From contig NZ_JAKVIP010000026.1 of NCBI RefSeq assembly GCF_022601875.1, positions 4,639-62,890 on the forward strand: a stretch of DNA of 58,252 bases. Direction: 5' to 3'. This stretch comes from Chryseobacterium sp. SSA4.19. GTDB lineage: Bacteria > Bacteroidota > Bacteroidia > Flavobacteriales > Weeksellaceae. Position 1 is the first letter of the stretch. Every line of letters begins with the position of its first letter. The notes under the pieces were generated by a model. That model saw only the letters and a list, made by a program, of their open reading frames with translations. It ran no database searches and was not told the origin of the DNA. Below are positions 24,478 through 34,028 of the stretch, in pieces. The position numbers and the translations under genes are program-made.

Positions 24478-25473
24478 ATGAAAAAATATATTTTAGGTGT
24501 TTTTGCTGTAGCGGTATTGTCATCTTGTGTGAGCCGGCAGGAAAAAGCAATGAAAAGTGCTGATAAAGATTTTATTTTGAAGGCAGCGAATGATAATTTT
24601 GCCAAAAAGAAATGGAAAAATGCTTTAGCGCTTTATGACAGGTTAGCCAACCTTGTAGCCGGTACAGACGATTTCCCGAATGTAGGCTTCAATACAGCGT
24701 ATGCCAATTATTATGATAAAAATTATAAGCTGGCAGGACACCAGTTCAAGAATTTTGCAGTAAGCTTTCCGAAAGATCCCAGAGCAGAAGAAGCCGCTTA
24801 TATGTCTGCATTGTGTTATTATGAAGGTTCTATGGATTATAACTTAGATCAGTCTACTACACAGTCTGCTATTAATGAGCTTCAGGATTTTCTTAACAAT
24901 TATCCAAATTCGGAAAGATCAAAGAATATCAATACCCTTATCGAAGAGCTTTCTTATAAGCTGGAGGTTAAAGCATATGAAAATGCCAAACAGTATTTCA
25001 AAATGGGCGAATACAAGGCTGCAAATGTAGCATTGGAAAACGTTCTGGAAGATTTTCCAAGTACGAAACTCCGTCCTCAGATCTATGATTACATTGTAAA
25101 ATCACGTTACGAATTGGCAACAAAGTCTGTTTATGACCTTAAAGACGAACGTATTGAAAGTGCTTTAGCATTTACAAGACAAATCGAAAAAGAAATGCCG
25201 GGTACGGATGTCGCTAAAACCGCTTTGGATATCAGAGAAAAACTTGAAAAAGAAAAGAAAGATTTTGTAGTGGTTAAAAAACAGACCGAAGCAAGAATGG
25301 CCGCTTTAACGGAAAGACAGAAAAAGCTGGAAGCACAGAACGCTGAAAAGTCAAAAACGGAACAGCATATGAAGGATCAGGTAGAGGCTGAAAAGAAAGC
25401 AATGCAGATCCAGAGGGATAGTGCGGCGATTAATACCCCTCCGCCGGCAGCCACTTTCAAAATTCAAAGATAA
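24478..25473 (+). CDS. bamD: Outer membrane protein assembly factor BamD
   Basis: A lipoprotein of the BAM complex that folds outer-membrane barrels. The lipobox is LSSC (Cys17). The body is a chain of TPRs: AANDNFAKKKWKNALALYDRLA, FNTAYANYYDKNYKLAGHQFKNFAVSFPKDPRAEEAAYMSALC and YFKMGEYKAANVALENVLEDFP. The YMSALCYYEGS and NNYPNSE elements fit BamD/YfiO. The last ~60 residues are a charged coiled coil (KTEQHMKDQVEAEKKAM), an extension commonly seen in flavobacterial versions. It heads the bamD-rpoZ-coaBC-porD-recN cluster typical of Bacteroidota. Confidence 0.93.
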   Translation: MKKYILGVFAVAVLSSCVSRQEKAMKSADKDFILKAANDNFAKKKWKNALALYDRLANLVAGTDDFPNVGFNTAYANYYDKNYKLAGHQFKNFAVSFPKDPRAEEAAYMSALCYYEGSMDYNLDQSTTQSAINELQDFLNNYPNSERSKNINTLIEELSYKLEVKAYENAKQYFKMGEYKAANVALENVLEDFPSTKLRPQIYDYIVKSRYELATKSVYDLKDERIESALAFTRQIEKEMPGTDVAKTALDIREKLEKEKKDFVVVKKQTEARMAALTERQKKLEAQNAEKSKTEQHMKDQVEAEKKAMQIQRDSAAINTPPPAATFKIQR

Positions 25474-25514
25474 TTCGTAAATTTGCGAACTTAAATAAAA
25501 TTAATATTCTCAAA

Positions 25515-25838
25515 ATGAGTGTAAAAGATACAAAAGCAGAAGTAAATACGATTACGTACGATAAAGATAAGATTGAAGATAAAGTAGCCTCAATCTATGA
25601 AGCGATTGTTATCATGGGAAAGAGAGCAGAGCAGATCAATGCTGAAATCCGTACGGAGTTGCACAATAAGCTTGATGAGTTCGCGGTTCACAATTCCACG
25701 TTGGAAGAAGTTTTCGAAAACAGAGAGCAGATTGAAATTTCCAAACATTATGAAAAACTTCCGAAACCTACTTCTATTGCAATTGAAGAATGGCTGAATG
25801 AGGATATCTATTTCAGAAAAACAGAAGAAAGAAAATAA
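25515..25838 (+). CDS. rpoZ: RNA polymerase omega subunit (Bacteroidota type)
   Basis: A 107-residue small protein between bamD and coaBC, the usual location of rpoZ in Bacteroidota. The core NKIEDKVASIYEAIVIMGKRAEQIN corresponds to the omega/Rpb6 helix with the conserved 'a..v...A....lg..A..i' pattern. LHNKLDEFA and ISKHYEKLPKPTSIAIEEWLNEDIYF are characteristic of the phylum's long C-terminal tail. It helps assemble and stabilise beta-prime in RNA polymerase. The position and central motif make the name fairly secure even though identity to proteobacterial omega is low. Confidence 0.9.
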   Translation: MSVKDTKAEVNTITYDKDKIEDKVASIYEAIVIMGKRAEQINAEIRTELHNKLDEFAVHNSTLEEVFENREQIEISKHYEKLPKPTSIAIEEWLNEDIYFRKTEERK

Positions 25839-25955
25839 AAATCTGTATGTTTTTACAGATGAAGGTCATAAGGAATCTTTTCTTTATGACCTTTGTTGTT
25901 TCAACAGGTTTATAAGAAAAATTAAGTAATTTAGTATTCTTAAAATTAAAACTTA

Positions 25956-27158
25956 ATGAGTCTTTCCGGGAAAAAAATTCTCATCGCAGTTTCTGGAGGA
26001 ATTGCAGCGTACAAAATTCATTTTCTGATCAGGGATTTTATCAAAAAAGGAGCTGAAGTTCAGGTCATCATGACGCCTGATGCAGAACATTTTGTAACCA
26101 AGCTGAGTCTTTCCACCTTGTCTAAAAAACCGGTATACGCAGACTTTTACAGTGACAACGGAACTTGGAACAGTCATGTGGAAATGGGCCTATGGGCGGA
26201 TATAATGCTGGTAGCGCCTTGTACGGCTAATACTTTATCTAAAATGGTCCACGGGATGTGCGACAGTTTAGTGATTGCCACTTATATGTCTGCAAAATGT
26301 CCTGTTTTTATTGCTCCTGCAATGGATCTGGATATGTATGTACACCCTTCTACAAAGAAAAACCTGGAACTCGCAGAAAGCTTCGGCCACTATATTATTC
26401 CTGCTGAACACGGTGAACTGGCCAGTGGACTGATCGGACAGGGCAGGATGGCTGAACCGGATACAATCTTAGCGGCTATTGAAGACTTTTTCAATGCTGA
26501 TACAAAAAAAACATTAGTAGGAAAAACGGTCTTAATTACAGCAGGACCAACTTACGAAGCTATTGATCCTGTACGGTTTATTGGAAACCATTCATCCGGA
26601 AAAATGGGATTTTCCCTGGCTGATGAAGCTTCAAAACGAGGTGCTAAAGTTATTTTAATTTCAGGGCCAAGTGCTGAGATTGCCCATGGAGAAAATATTG
26701 ACCTTTATCGGGTAACCTCTGCGAAAGAAATGCTGGCAAAAGTTTTTGAATTTTATGAAACGGTCGATATTGGGATCGCAAGCGCAGCTGTTGCAGACTA
26801 TGCCCCAAAACAAGTCGCTAAAGAGAAGATCAAAAAAAACGATGAAAGCCTGACCATCGAACTGGTAAAAAATCCGGATATTCTCAGAACCATGGGCGAG
26901 CAGAAAACACATCAGTTCTTGGTAGGGTTTGCTCTGGAAACCCAAAATGAAGAGGAAAATGCAAAAGTAAAACTGGAAAAGAAAAACCTGGATATGATTG
27001 TTCTGAATTCCCTGCGTGATGAAGGGGCAGGATTTAAAAATGATACCAACAAAATAAAAATATTTACAAAAACGGAAGAAAAAGAATTTGACCTGAAATC
27101 TAAAGATAAAGTTGCCGCAGATATCCTGGATTTCGTTGAGTTTCAACTTTTAAAATAA
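25956..27158 (+). CDS. coaBC: Phosphopantothenoylcysteine synthetase/decarboxylase
   Basis: A bifunctional coenzyme A synthesis enzyme. Residues 1-190 are the FMN-dependent CoaC decarboxylase: GKKILIAVSGGIAAYK, WNSHVEMGLWADIMLVAPCTANTLSKM and GLIGQGRMAEPD with the flexible substrate loop. Residues 190-400 are the CoaB ligase: TVLITAGPTYEAIDPVRFIGNHSSGKMG, the CTP-binding AAVADYAPK and KxKK motifs, and GFALETQNEEENA. The length of 400 residues is normal. It sits in the conserved cluster after rpoZ. CoaX elsewhere in this window supplies 4'-phosphopantothenate, so two stages of the same pathway are present here. Confidence 0.96.
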   Translation: MSLSGKKILIAVSGGIAAYKIHFLIRDFIKKGAEVQVIMTPDAEHFVTKLSLSTLSKKPVYADFYSDNGTWNSHVEMGLWADIMLVAPCTANTLSKMVHGMCDSLVIATYMSAKCPVFIAPAMDLDMYVHPSTKKNLELAESFGHYIIPAEHGELASGLIGQGRMAEPDTILAAIEDFFNADTKKTLVGKTVLITAGPTYEAIDPVRFIGNHSSGKMGFSLADEASKRGAKVILISGPSAEIAHGENIDLYRVTSAKEMLAKVFEFYETVDIGIASAAVADYAPKQVAKEKIKKNDESLTIELVKNPDILRTMGEQKTHQFLVGFALETQNEEENAKVKLEKKNLDMIVLNSLRDEGAGFKNDTNKIKIFTKTEEKEFDLKSKDKVAADILDFVEFQLLK

Positions 27159-27194
27159 TTTTAATAAATTTCCGTTCTCAATCTTTACTAGAAA

Positions 27195-28103
27195 ATGAAA
27201 AAAATTATAAGCTTATTTTTACTTCTGTTTGTATATAACCTCAGTTTTTCCCAGGAATTACTGGCTACCGTTCAGGTCAACTCCCAACAAATCGGGGGAA
27301 GTAATCAGGCTGCCTATAAAGCATTGGAGAAAAGTTTAAGGGATTTTATCAACAATACAAGCTGGACGGGAAAAAGACTTCAGAATTTTGAGAAAATAAA
27401 ATGCAATTTTGCAATTCTTGTCACTGAAAGAGAAGGAAACCGGTTTAGGGGGAATATTTTCGTACAATCCGTACGGCCCGTTTTCAATACCATTTATGAA
27501 TCTCCGCTGATCAATATCCAGGATCAGAGGTTTTCTTTTGATTATGTGGAAAATGAAAACCTCATCTTTAATGAACGGCAGTTTTCAGGCAAGAACTTAA
27601 TTGATGTGATCAGTTTCTATATATACCTAATTCTGGGATATGATGCAGATAGTTTTCAGTCAATGTCAGGAACACAATGGTTCCAGAAAGCACAGCAGAT
27701 TGCACAGAACGGAGAATCTCAGAATACGTATGACGGCTGGAAACAAATCAATGAACCTAGAAGCCGTTCTATACTGATTAAAGAAATCATGAGCCCGAAC
27801 TGGAGCCAGGTGCGAGCAACCATATATTCTTATCACAGAGCTGGTTTGGATAATCTTTTCAATCAGGATCAGGCAGCTGCAAAAAAAGTGATTTTCGATG
27901 CTTTAATGCAGTTGAAACAATATGAAAACTCTTTCCAGCAGGCTTATTTCTTTAATACTTTTATAGATACCAAAGCCGATGAGATATTCAATATATTTAA
28001 TTCAGGAAATAACGGTGACATCGTTTTAAGCGACCTGAAGAATGAAATGATGATCCTTTCTCCAAAAAATACGCAAGCCAGATGGAGTAAATGGAAACAG
28101 TAA
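27195..28103 (+). CDS. DUF4835 protein, PorD-like (type IX secretion-associated)
   Basis: A 302-residue secreted protein with a clear signal peptide (MKKIISLFLLLFVYNLSFSQ). The mature start LLATVQVNSQQIGGSN, then YKALEKSLRDFINNTSWTGK, LIDVISFYIYLILGYDADSF and a C-terminal PKNTQARWSKWKQ are hallmarks of DUF4835. That family is labelled PorD in newer annotations of type IX secretion systems, as I recall. The biochemical role is not known. Its place between coaBC and recN is the conserved Bacteroidota order. Whether this strain runs type IX secretion cannot be told from the window alone. Confidence 0.8.
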   Translation: MKKIISLFLLLFVYNLSFSQELLATVQVNSQQIGGSNQAAYKALEKSLRDFINNTSWTGKRLQNFEKIKCNFAILVTEREGNRFRGNIFVQSVRPVFNTIYESPLINIQDQRFSFDYVENENLIFNERQFSGKNLIDVISFYIYLILGYDADSFQSMSGTQWFQKAQQIAQNGESQNTYDGWKQINEPRSRSILIKEIMSPNWSQVRATIYSYHRAGLDNLFNQDQAAAKKVIFDALMQLKQYENSFQQAYFFNTFIDTKADEIFNIFNSGNNGDIVLSDLKNEMMILSPKNTQARWSKWKQ

Positions 28104-28168
28104 TCTTATCTTGAATTCTGAAATCTAATGTTCTATATTTGCCATAGCTAAAGTAACCGCTATTATCA

Positions 28169-29818
28169 ATGCTTTCGAGAATTTACATTAAAAACTTTGC
28201 CCTGATTGATACGCTTGAAGTATCACTTCATAACGGTCTGCAGGTGATTACCGGGGAAACCGGTGCCGGGAAATCTATTATTTTGGGAGCTTTGCGGCTG
28301 ATCCTTGGGGAAAGAGCTGATGCAAAATCCATTTCACATGCAGAACAGAAAAGTATTGTAGAAACCGAGTTTGCCCTGCATAATCAGTTTAAGAAATTTT
28401 TTATTGAAAATGATCTCGACTACGAGCATCAGACCATTATACGCAGGGAAATTCTACCCTCCGGAAAATCAAGGGCTTTTATCAATGATGTGCCGGTAAC
28501 TCTGGATGTGCTTAAAGAGCTCTCTTCCCAGCTGATCGATATCCATTCCCAGTTTGAAACATCTAACCTTTTCACTTCTGAATATCAGTTTAAAATTATC
28601 GACGGGCTTTCTGATAACAAAAATATTATTGAAGAATATCAGAATGAATTTTCAGATTTCCAAAGTCTCAAAATCCAGCTTAAGAAGCTTCAGATTCAGC
28701 TTTCCGAAGCCAGAAAAGAGAGTGATTACAAAGATTTTTTACTGAATGAACTTGAAGAACTTCATTTGGAAGACATAGCGTATGAAGATCTTCAAAACCA
28801 GCTTTCAGTTCAGGAAAATGCTGAAATGATTTCTGAAAACCTGGCTAAAGTATTGTCCCGTTTTCATCAGGAAGAAGTAGGGATCTTGTCATTTTTTAAT
28901 GAAGCGAAAAACAAGCTTTCAAAAATTGCAGAAGTTTCCAACGCCTTTTCGGAGCTTGATGAAAGACTGGAAACATCTTTTGTCGAACTTAAAGATATTA
29001 TTTCCGAACTGGAAGATGAAGCGGAAAAAATAGAAATTAATCCGGATAATCTGGCTTTGCTTGCTGAGCTTAATAATAAAATCAATGCACTGCTCGTAAA
29101 ACATAATGTTTCTGATGTTAATGAATTGAAAGAAATCAGAGATCAGCTGGCCGGTGACCGGAAAGGTGCTTCCGAACTTGAAGGCCAAATCGATGATATT
29201 GAAAAAAGTATAACTGCAAAGGATAAAATACTTCACACACTTTCTGAAAAGCTTTCGAAAAACAGAAAGAAAAGTATTCCTGTTTTTATCAAAAAGGCAG
29301 AAGCTCTCCTTAAAAAATTAGGCCTTGAAAAAGCAAGGGTTGATATTGAATTACAGAATGTCCAGGATTTTAATGCATTTGGGAAAGAACATATTCAGCT
29401 GTTATTCCAGGCGAATTCCGGATTTCCTTTAAAACCCATTCAGACGGCTATTTCCGGAGGCGAGAGATCAAGGGTGATGCTGGCTGTAAAAAAAATTATC
29501 GCGGAAAGTGATGAACTTCCAACCCTGATCTTAGATGAAATCGACACCGGGGTTTCAGGAAAAGTAGCTGAGGAAATCGGTAACCTGATGCGTGTAATGT
29601 CTGCTGATATGCAGCTGATTGTGATCTCCCATTTAGCCCAAGTGGCAGCCAAAGGGAATGACAATTATAAAGTGGTAAAGCAGGATGTCGCCGGAAAAAC
29701 CCAGTCAACCATCATTCCTTTGAACAGTGAAGAAAAGCTTACTGAAATCGCCCAGCTCCTTTCCGGAAGTAAGATTACAGAAGCAGCACTGGCCCAGGCA
29801 AAAGAACTGATGGGATAA
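28169..29818 (+). CDS. recN: DNA repair protein RecN
   Basis: An SMC-like ATPase that acts early in double-strand break repair. Walker A ITGETGAGKSIILGALRLILGERAD is at residues 27-52. The central ~300 residues are coiled coil (for example NELKEIRDQLAGDRKGASELEGQID). The ABC signature is AISGGERSRVMLAVK, and Walker B is LPTLILDEIDTGVSGKVAEEIG, followed by the H-loop VISHLAQVAA. The length of 549 residues is typical. It closes the bamD cluster; the next gene starts 134 bases later. Confidence 0.96.
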   Translation: MLSRIYIKNFALIDTLEVSLHNGLQVITGETGAGKSIILGALRLILGERADAKSISHAEQKSIVETEFALHNQFKKFFIENDLDYEHQTIIRREILPSGKSRAFINDVPVTLDVLKELSSQLIDIHSQFETSNLFTSEYQFKIIDGLSDNKNIIEEYQNEFSDFQSLKIQLKKLQIQLSEARKESDYKDFLLNELEELHLEDIAYEDLQNQLSVQENAEMISENLAKVLSRFHQEEVGILSFFNEAKNKLSKIAEVSNAFSELDERLETSFVELKDIISELEDEAEKIEINPDNLALLAELNNKINALLVKHNVSDVNELKEIRDQLAGDRKGASELEGQIDDIEKSITAKDKILHTLSEKLSKNRKKSIPVFIKKAEALLKKLGLEKARVDIELQNVQDFNAFGKEHIQLLFQANSGFPLKPIQTAISGGERSRVMLAVKKIIAESDELPTLILDEIDTGVSGKVAEEIGNLMRVMSADMQLIVISHLAQVAAKGNDNYKVVKQDVAGKTQSTIIPLNSEEKLTEIAQLLSGSKITEAALAQAKELMG

Positions 29819-29952
29819 TTATACACAAAGATAAAAATTCTTTGAAGTGAGAAGAATGGTTTTAAAGATCAAATGCATAAGAATCAGCAGAGACACTAAT
29901 TAATTCTGTAACATTTTAGGTTACCTACTTACTAATATAGAAAAAGGTAACA

Positions 29953-31419
29953 ATGTTTTTTAAATTTCTCAGATTAGAAATCAAAAGTTTTTTTCGCGGC
30001 AGTTCTTTAGGGATTAACCTGGCAATGAAGATTTTCCGTTTTATCGGAATTCTCTATTTTATGGCATGCCTGGTGGGTGGTGCCTTCGGTGCTTTTTTCT
30101 ACATTCAGGAAGAGATGCATCAGGATCCTTTACAGATAGTGTCTAAATTCCTGATTGCCGGATGGGCGGTCGACCTGATTGCAAAATACATCTGGCAGGA
30201 AATGCCGACGCAGAATATCAAGCCGTTCCTTACCCTCAACATTTCTAAGAAAACATTGGTTAATTACCTGTTAAGCAAAACCTTTATTTCTGTCTTCAGC
30301 TGGCTGAATTCTCTTTTCTTTGTCACCTTCTGTATCATAGCCCTGTTTAATGGATATAATGCTGTAAATGTATTGGGTTGGTTTGCAGGAGTTTCGCTGC
30401 TTTTTTATCTTAATAATTTTATCAATATACTGTTTAATGATAAAGAAACAATCGCCATTGTAGTTGGAGGTGCATTCTTAGTGATTGCAGGTCTCGCATA
30501 CTATCAAATCATTCCGGTATTGGATTATTCAAAGATATTTTTTTATAATTTTTATGATAGGCCTTATTTTGCTGTAATCTCCTTGATGCTTTTTTTAGGA
30601 TTATGGAAAATGTGCTTTTATCATATCCGTCAGGTATTTTATCTGGATCAGGGACTTGAAGCTAAAAAAGCCGTCGGAAAAACAGAAAATATTGCTTTCT
30701 TAAATAAATACGGTGCTATCGGCACTTTCATCAATAATGATATTAAAATGATGAAACGAAATAAAGTAACCAAAGGAATTATATGGGGAAGCTTCATGTT
30801 TCTTTTTTACGGCATGCTGATGTTCACGTCTCCGATATATAAAACACCTACGATGACCATGTTTATGGGCCTGTTTGTAACCGGCGGGTTTCAGTTTCTT
30901 TTCGGGCAGCGCGTTCCGGCTTTTGACAGTTCTTATTATCCTCTGATGATGACCCTGAATGTGCCTTATAAAGAATATTTAAAGGCAAAATGGTGGCTGA
31001 TGAATATCGTTACAGCGGCCTCCATGGTTCTGGCAGTTTGTTATGCCTATTTCGGCTGGGAAATGTATGTTACCTTCTTCGCAGCAGGTATCTACAACAT
31101 CGGTGTCAATTCACAATTTACGCTGTGGTCGGGAGCATTTAATAAAATGCAGATCGATCTTAATTCCAAAGAAAAAAGATTCGGGCAGAAAAACAGCTTT
31201 AACATGAAAGCTTTATTACTTCTGATCCCGAAAATGTTTTTACCAATAGTGGTATTCGGACTGGTACAGCATTTTTTCGGAATTACAGCAGGAGTAATGA
31301 GTGTGGCCGTAATGGGGCTGATAGGATTTCTATTCAGGGAGAAAATTTTCGATATTATCGTAAAGCATTATAAAGTGGAAAAATACAGTACGTTAGAAGC
31401 ATTCAAAAATAAAGATTAA
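29953..31419 (+). CDS. DUF5687 ABC-type permease
   Basis: A 488-residue membrane protein with about 10 hydrophobic segments. The start FLRLEIKSFFRGSSLGINLAMKI and LNISKKTLVNYLLSKTFIS identify DUF5687. GTFINNDIKMMKRNKVTKG and FGQRVPAFDSSYYPLMMTLNVPYKEYLKAKW follow. It is paired with an ATP-binding protein starting six bases after its stop, which supports a role as the membrane half of an exporter. The substrate is unknown; such pairs resemble Nat/CcmB-style exporters without a periplasmic partner. Confidence 0.85.
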   Translation: MFFKFLRLEIKSFFRGSSLGINLAMKIFRFIGILYFMACLVGGAFGAFFYIQEEMHQDPLQIVSKFLIAGWAVDLIAKYIWQEMPTQNIKPFLTLNISKKTLVNYLLSKTFISVFSWLNSLFFVTFCIIALFNGYNAVNVLGWFAGVSLLFYLNNFINILFNDKETIAIVVGGAFLVIAGLAYYQIIPVLDYSKIFFYNFYDRPYFAVISLMLFLGLWKMCFYHIRQVFYLDQGLEAKKAVGKTENIAFLNKYGAIGTFINNDIKMMKRNKVTKGIIWGSFMFLFYGMLMFTSPIYKTPTMTMFMGLFVTGGFQFLFGQRVPAFDSSYYPLMMTLNVPYKEYLKAKWWLMNIVTAASMVLAVCYAYFGWEMYVTFFAAGIYNIGVNSQFTLWSGAFNKMQIDLNSKEKRFGQKNSFNMKALLLLIPKMFLPIVVFGLVQHFFGITAGVMSVAVMGLIGFLFREKIFDIIVKHYKVEKYSTLEAFKNKD

Positions 31420-31425
31420 TACAAT

Positions 31426-32148
31426 ATGATTACCATCCATAATTTATCAAAAACATACGGAAAGGCAACCGTTTTAAATATTGAACATCTTGAAATTCCC
31501 AATGGCGAAACTTTCGGGCTGGTCGGGAATAACGGGGCGGGAAAAACCACTCTTTTCAGCCTGATGCTTGATCTGATCCAGGCAACAACGGGATTTATAA
31601 GCATCGATGATATTAAAGTTCATGAATCGGAAGCTTGGAAGAATAAAGTATCTGCTTTTGTGGATGATTCTTTCCTGATCGGCTACCTGACACCGGAAGA
31701 ATACTTTTATTTCATCGGAGAATTGAGAGGCCAGAACAAGGCTTCAGTAGATGAATTCCTGAAACAGTTCCATGATCTTTTTAACGGGGAAATTTTAAAT
31801 TCCGGAAAGTACGTGCGGGATTTATCCAAGGGAAACCAGAAGAAAGTAGGGATTGTAGGAGCGATTATCGGACATCCGGAAATTATTATCCTGGATGAAC
31901 CTTTTGCCAACCTGGATCCTTCCACACAGATAAAACTGAAAAATTTAATCAAAGAATTATCGAAGCAGGACGGTGTCACCTTTCTTATTTCGAGCCATGA
32001 CCTTTCACATACTACGGAGGTCTGCAACAGGATTGTAGTAGTCAATAAAGGGCAGATGGTTAAGGATATCCAGACCAACCCTGAAACGCTTAAAGATCTT
32101 GAGCAGTATTTTGCAGATCAGGTGGCTATTTCTCCAATTGTCAATTAA
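31426..32148 (+). CDS. ABC transporter ATP-binding protein
   Basis: A 240-residue ATPase. Walker A is GNNGAGKTT (residues 34-42), the Q-loop region is at FVDDSFLIGYLTPEEYF, the signature LSKGNQKKVGIVGAI is a variant of LSGGQ common in drug and antibiotic exporters, Walker B is IIILDEPFANLDP, and the switch His is in ISSHDLSHT. It powers the DUF5687 permease with which it forms an operon. The presence of a single permease suggests an export system that works as a homodimer. Confidence 0.92.
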   Translation: MITIHNLSKTYGKATVLNIEHLEIPNGETFGLVGNNGAGKTTLFSLMLDLIQATTGFISIDDIKVHESEAWKNKVSAFVDDSFLIGYLTPEEYFYFIGELRGQNKASVDEFLKQFHDLFNGEILNSGKYVRDLSKGNQKKVGIVGAIIGHPEIIILDEPFANLDPSTQIKLKNLIKELSKQDGVTFLISSHDLSHTTEVCNRIVVVNKGQMVKDIQTNPETLKDLEQYFADQVAISPIVN

Positions 32149-32186
32149 GCTGGCCTTAATTGAATATTTTTGTAGATAGTATAAAA

Positions 32187-32216
32187 AAATCCCTTTCAAT
32201 CAATTGAAGGGGATTT
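32187..32216. terminator. Bidirectional terminator between the ABC gene and hemE
   Basis: A 14-base stem (AAATCCCTTTCAAT/ATTGAAGGGGATTT, one wobble pair) with a 2-base loop. A run of A on its left gives a T tract on the minus strand, serving hemE, and TTTAATTTG follows on the plus strand, serving the ABC genes. Confidence 0.88.
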
Positions 32217-32233
32217 AATTTGTTCTTATATTA

Positions 32234-33265
32234 TTAAATATTAGGCTTCCAGTCCACAACTGCACGGATAAATGCTTCTGCATTTTCCAATGGAATATTC
32301 GGTAAAATACCGTGGCCAAGATTAGCAATGTACCTGTCCTTTCCAAATCGGCTGATCATTTCATGCACCATCTTTTTAATGGTTTCAGGCGTAGAATGCA
32401 GTCTGGCAGGATCAAAATTTCCCTGGAGCGTCATGGTATGATTTGTAAGGGTTCTTGCAATTTCAGGCTTTATGGTCCAGTCAATACCTAAAGCCGAAAC
32501 CGGTGACTGAGTCATTTCTTCCAAAGCAAACCAGCATCCTTTCCCAAAAACCACAACGTGAGAAAGCGGACTTAAAGCTTCAACAATCTGGTTGATATAC
32601 TTCCAGGAGAATTCCTGATAGTCAGCCGGAGAAAGCATTCCGCCCCACGAGTCGAAAACCTGAACGGCAGACACGCCTTTTTCCACTTTTCTTTTTAAAT
32701 AGGCAATCGTCGTATCGGTAATTTTCTGAAGCAGTAAATGAGCTGCTTCCGGCTGTTGGAAACAGAATGATTTTGCAATATCAAAAGCTTTGCTCCCTTT
32801 CCCTTCTACACAATAGCAAAGAATCGTCCATGGTGAGCCGGCAAAACCGATCAGCGGAATTTCATTGTCTAATTTCTGTAAAGTCAGTTCAATCGCATCA
32901 AAAACGTATCCTAATGTATCGTTTACATCCGGAACCACAACATTTTGAACCTGTTCCATTGTTCTGATCGGAGTATCGAGCCACGGTCCTACATTTTCTT
33001 TCATTTTAAAGTCAATTCCCATAGCCTGAGGAACCACCAGGATATCAGAGAATAAAATTGCTGCATCCAGAGGATATCTTCTGATAGGCTGTACGGTAAT
33101 TTCAGAAGCGAGCTCCGGAGTCTGACATCTGGTGAAGAAATCATATTGGTCACGAAGCGCAATAAATTCCGGCAGGTATCTTCCGGCCTGTCTCATCATC
33201 CAAACGGGTGGTCTTTCTACGGTTTCCCCGCGGAGTGCTTTTAAATATAGGTCGTTTTTAATCAT
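32234..33265 (-). CDS. hemE: Uroporphyrinogen decarboxylase
   Basis: Removes four carboxyl groups from uroporphyrinogen III to give coproporphyrinogen III in haem synthesis. The 343-residue protein begins with [17 protein letters not shown], the active-site 'RQAGR' motif. [53 protein letters not shown] and [15 protein letters not shown] are further family signatures. It is the last gene of a minus-strand hemA-hemC-hemD-hemE operon, about 40 bases after hemD. Confidence 0.97.
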   Translation of the reverse strand: MIKNDLYLKALRGETVERPPVWMMRQAGRYLPEFIALRDQYDFFTRCQTPELASEITVQPIRRYPLDAAILFSDILVVPQAMGIDFKMKENVGPWLDTPIRTMEQVQNVVVPDVNDTLGYVFDAIELTLQKLDNEIPLIGFAGSPWTILCYCVEGKGSKAFDIAKSFCFQQPEAAHLLLQKITDTTIAYLKRKVEKGVSAVQVFDSWGGMLSPADYQEFSWKYINQIVEALSPLSHVVVFGKGCWFALEEMTQSPVSALGIDWTIKPEIARTLTNHTMTLQGNFDPARLHSTPETIKKMVHEMISRFGKDRYIANLGHGILPNIPLENAEAFIRAVVDWKPNI

Positions 33266-33305
33266 AATATATTCAGACTAGATTGTCATAAAGACAATGT
33301 AAAAA

Positions 33306-33989
33306 TCAATCTTTGTTTAACATTCTTTTTTTGATCAGGCTCAAAACAGACGCCAGGTTATTTCCTCCCGAAGTAAAAACAGGTTGTGAAGTATAATTCC
33401 TCAGTTCCCCGGAAGTCGTTTCCCCAATCGAAAACAGCATCATGTCATTAAAAGAATTCTGCTTTGCAAAACTACGAACTCCGCTCGGACTAAAAAAAAC
33501 GGCAGCATGATATTTTTCAGTTATCAAAGGATGGATCTCTTCGGTATGATAAACAATCACTTTTTTATACTGGATATTTTGAAGCGGAAGATCTTTATCA
33601 AGGATATCAATTGCAAGATTACCGCAGAAATGTAGGAATTTCTCATGCTGGCAATATTTGATAATGAATTTTGAAAGAGTCGCTGCATTTTTCAGGACTT
33701 TAAAAGTCCCGAATCCGTTTTTTCTTAATTCTTTTTTTGTCTTATCACCGACACAGTAAATTCTGTTATAGTTTTTTGCTGTAAAGTCTTCATTGGCCTC
33801 AAACCCATTAGTAAAGAAGGATTTCACTCCGTTAACACTGGTGAAAATTAAAGAATGATTCTTTAAATCAAATGGGTTCACTTTTACAGAACTTGTCTTA
33901 ATGACCTCAACACAGTCCGCTGAAACATCATCTCCTAATTCTTTGGATATGACAGATGGGTCTATATTTTTGGTAAATAAGATGTTCAT
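33306..33989 (-). CDS. hemD: Uroporphyrinogen-III synthase
   Basis: Cyclises and rearranges hydroxymethylbilane to uroporphyrinogen III. The family is poorly conserved. The weak matches seen here are LIFTSVNGVKSFF, YCVGDKTKKELRKNGF, FLHFCGNLAIDIL and VFFSPSGVRSFAKQN, in the expected order for a two-lobed HemD. The length of 227 residues is normal. Position between hemC and hemE in the same orientation, with gaps of about 40 bases, makes the assignment firm. Confidence 0.88.
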   Translation of the reverse strand: MNILFTKNIDPSVISKELGDDVSADCVEVIKTSSVKVNPFDLKNHSLIFTSVNGVKSFFTNGFEANEDFTAKNYNRIYCVGDKTKKELRKNGFGTFKVLKNAATLSKFIIKYCQHEKFLHFCGNLAIDILDKDLPLQNIQYKKVIVYHTEEIHPLITEKYHAAVFFSPSGVRSFAKQNSFNDMMLFSIGETTSGELRNYTSQPVFTSGGNNLASVLSLIKKRMLNKD

Positions 33990-34028
33990 TATATAAATGT
34001 GAAAATAAAGTATTTAAAAAAAGAAGGA

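Noticed and set aside
26661..27146. 161-residue minus-strand frame
   Set aside because: Antisense to the CoaB half of coaBC; Phe-rich composition is a shadow of Lys/Glu codons.
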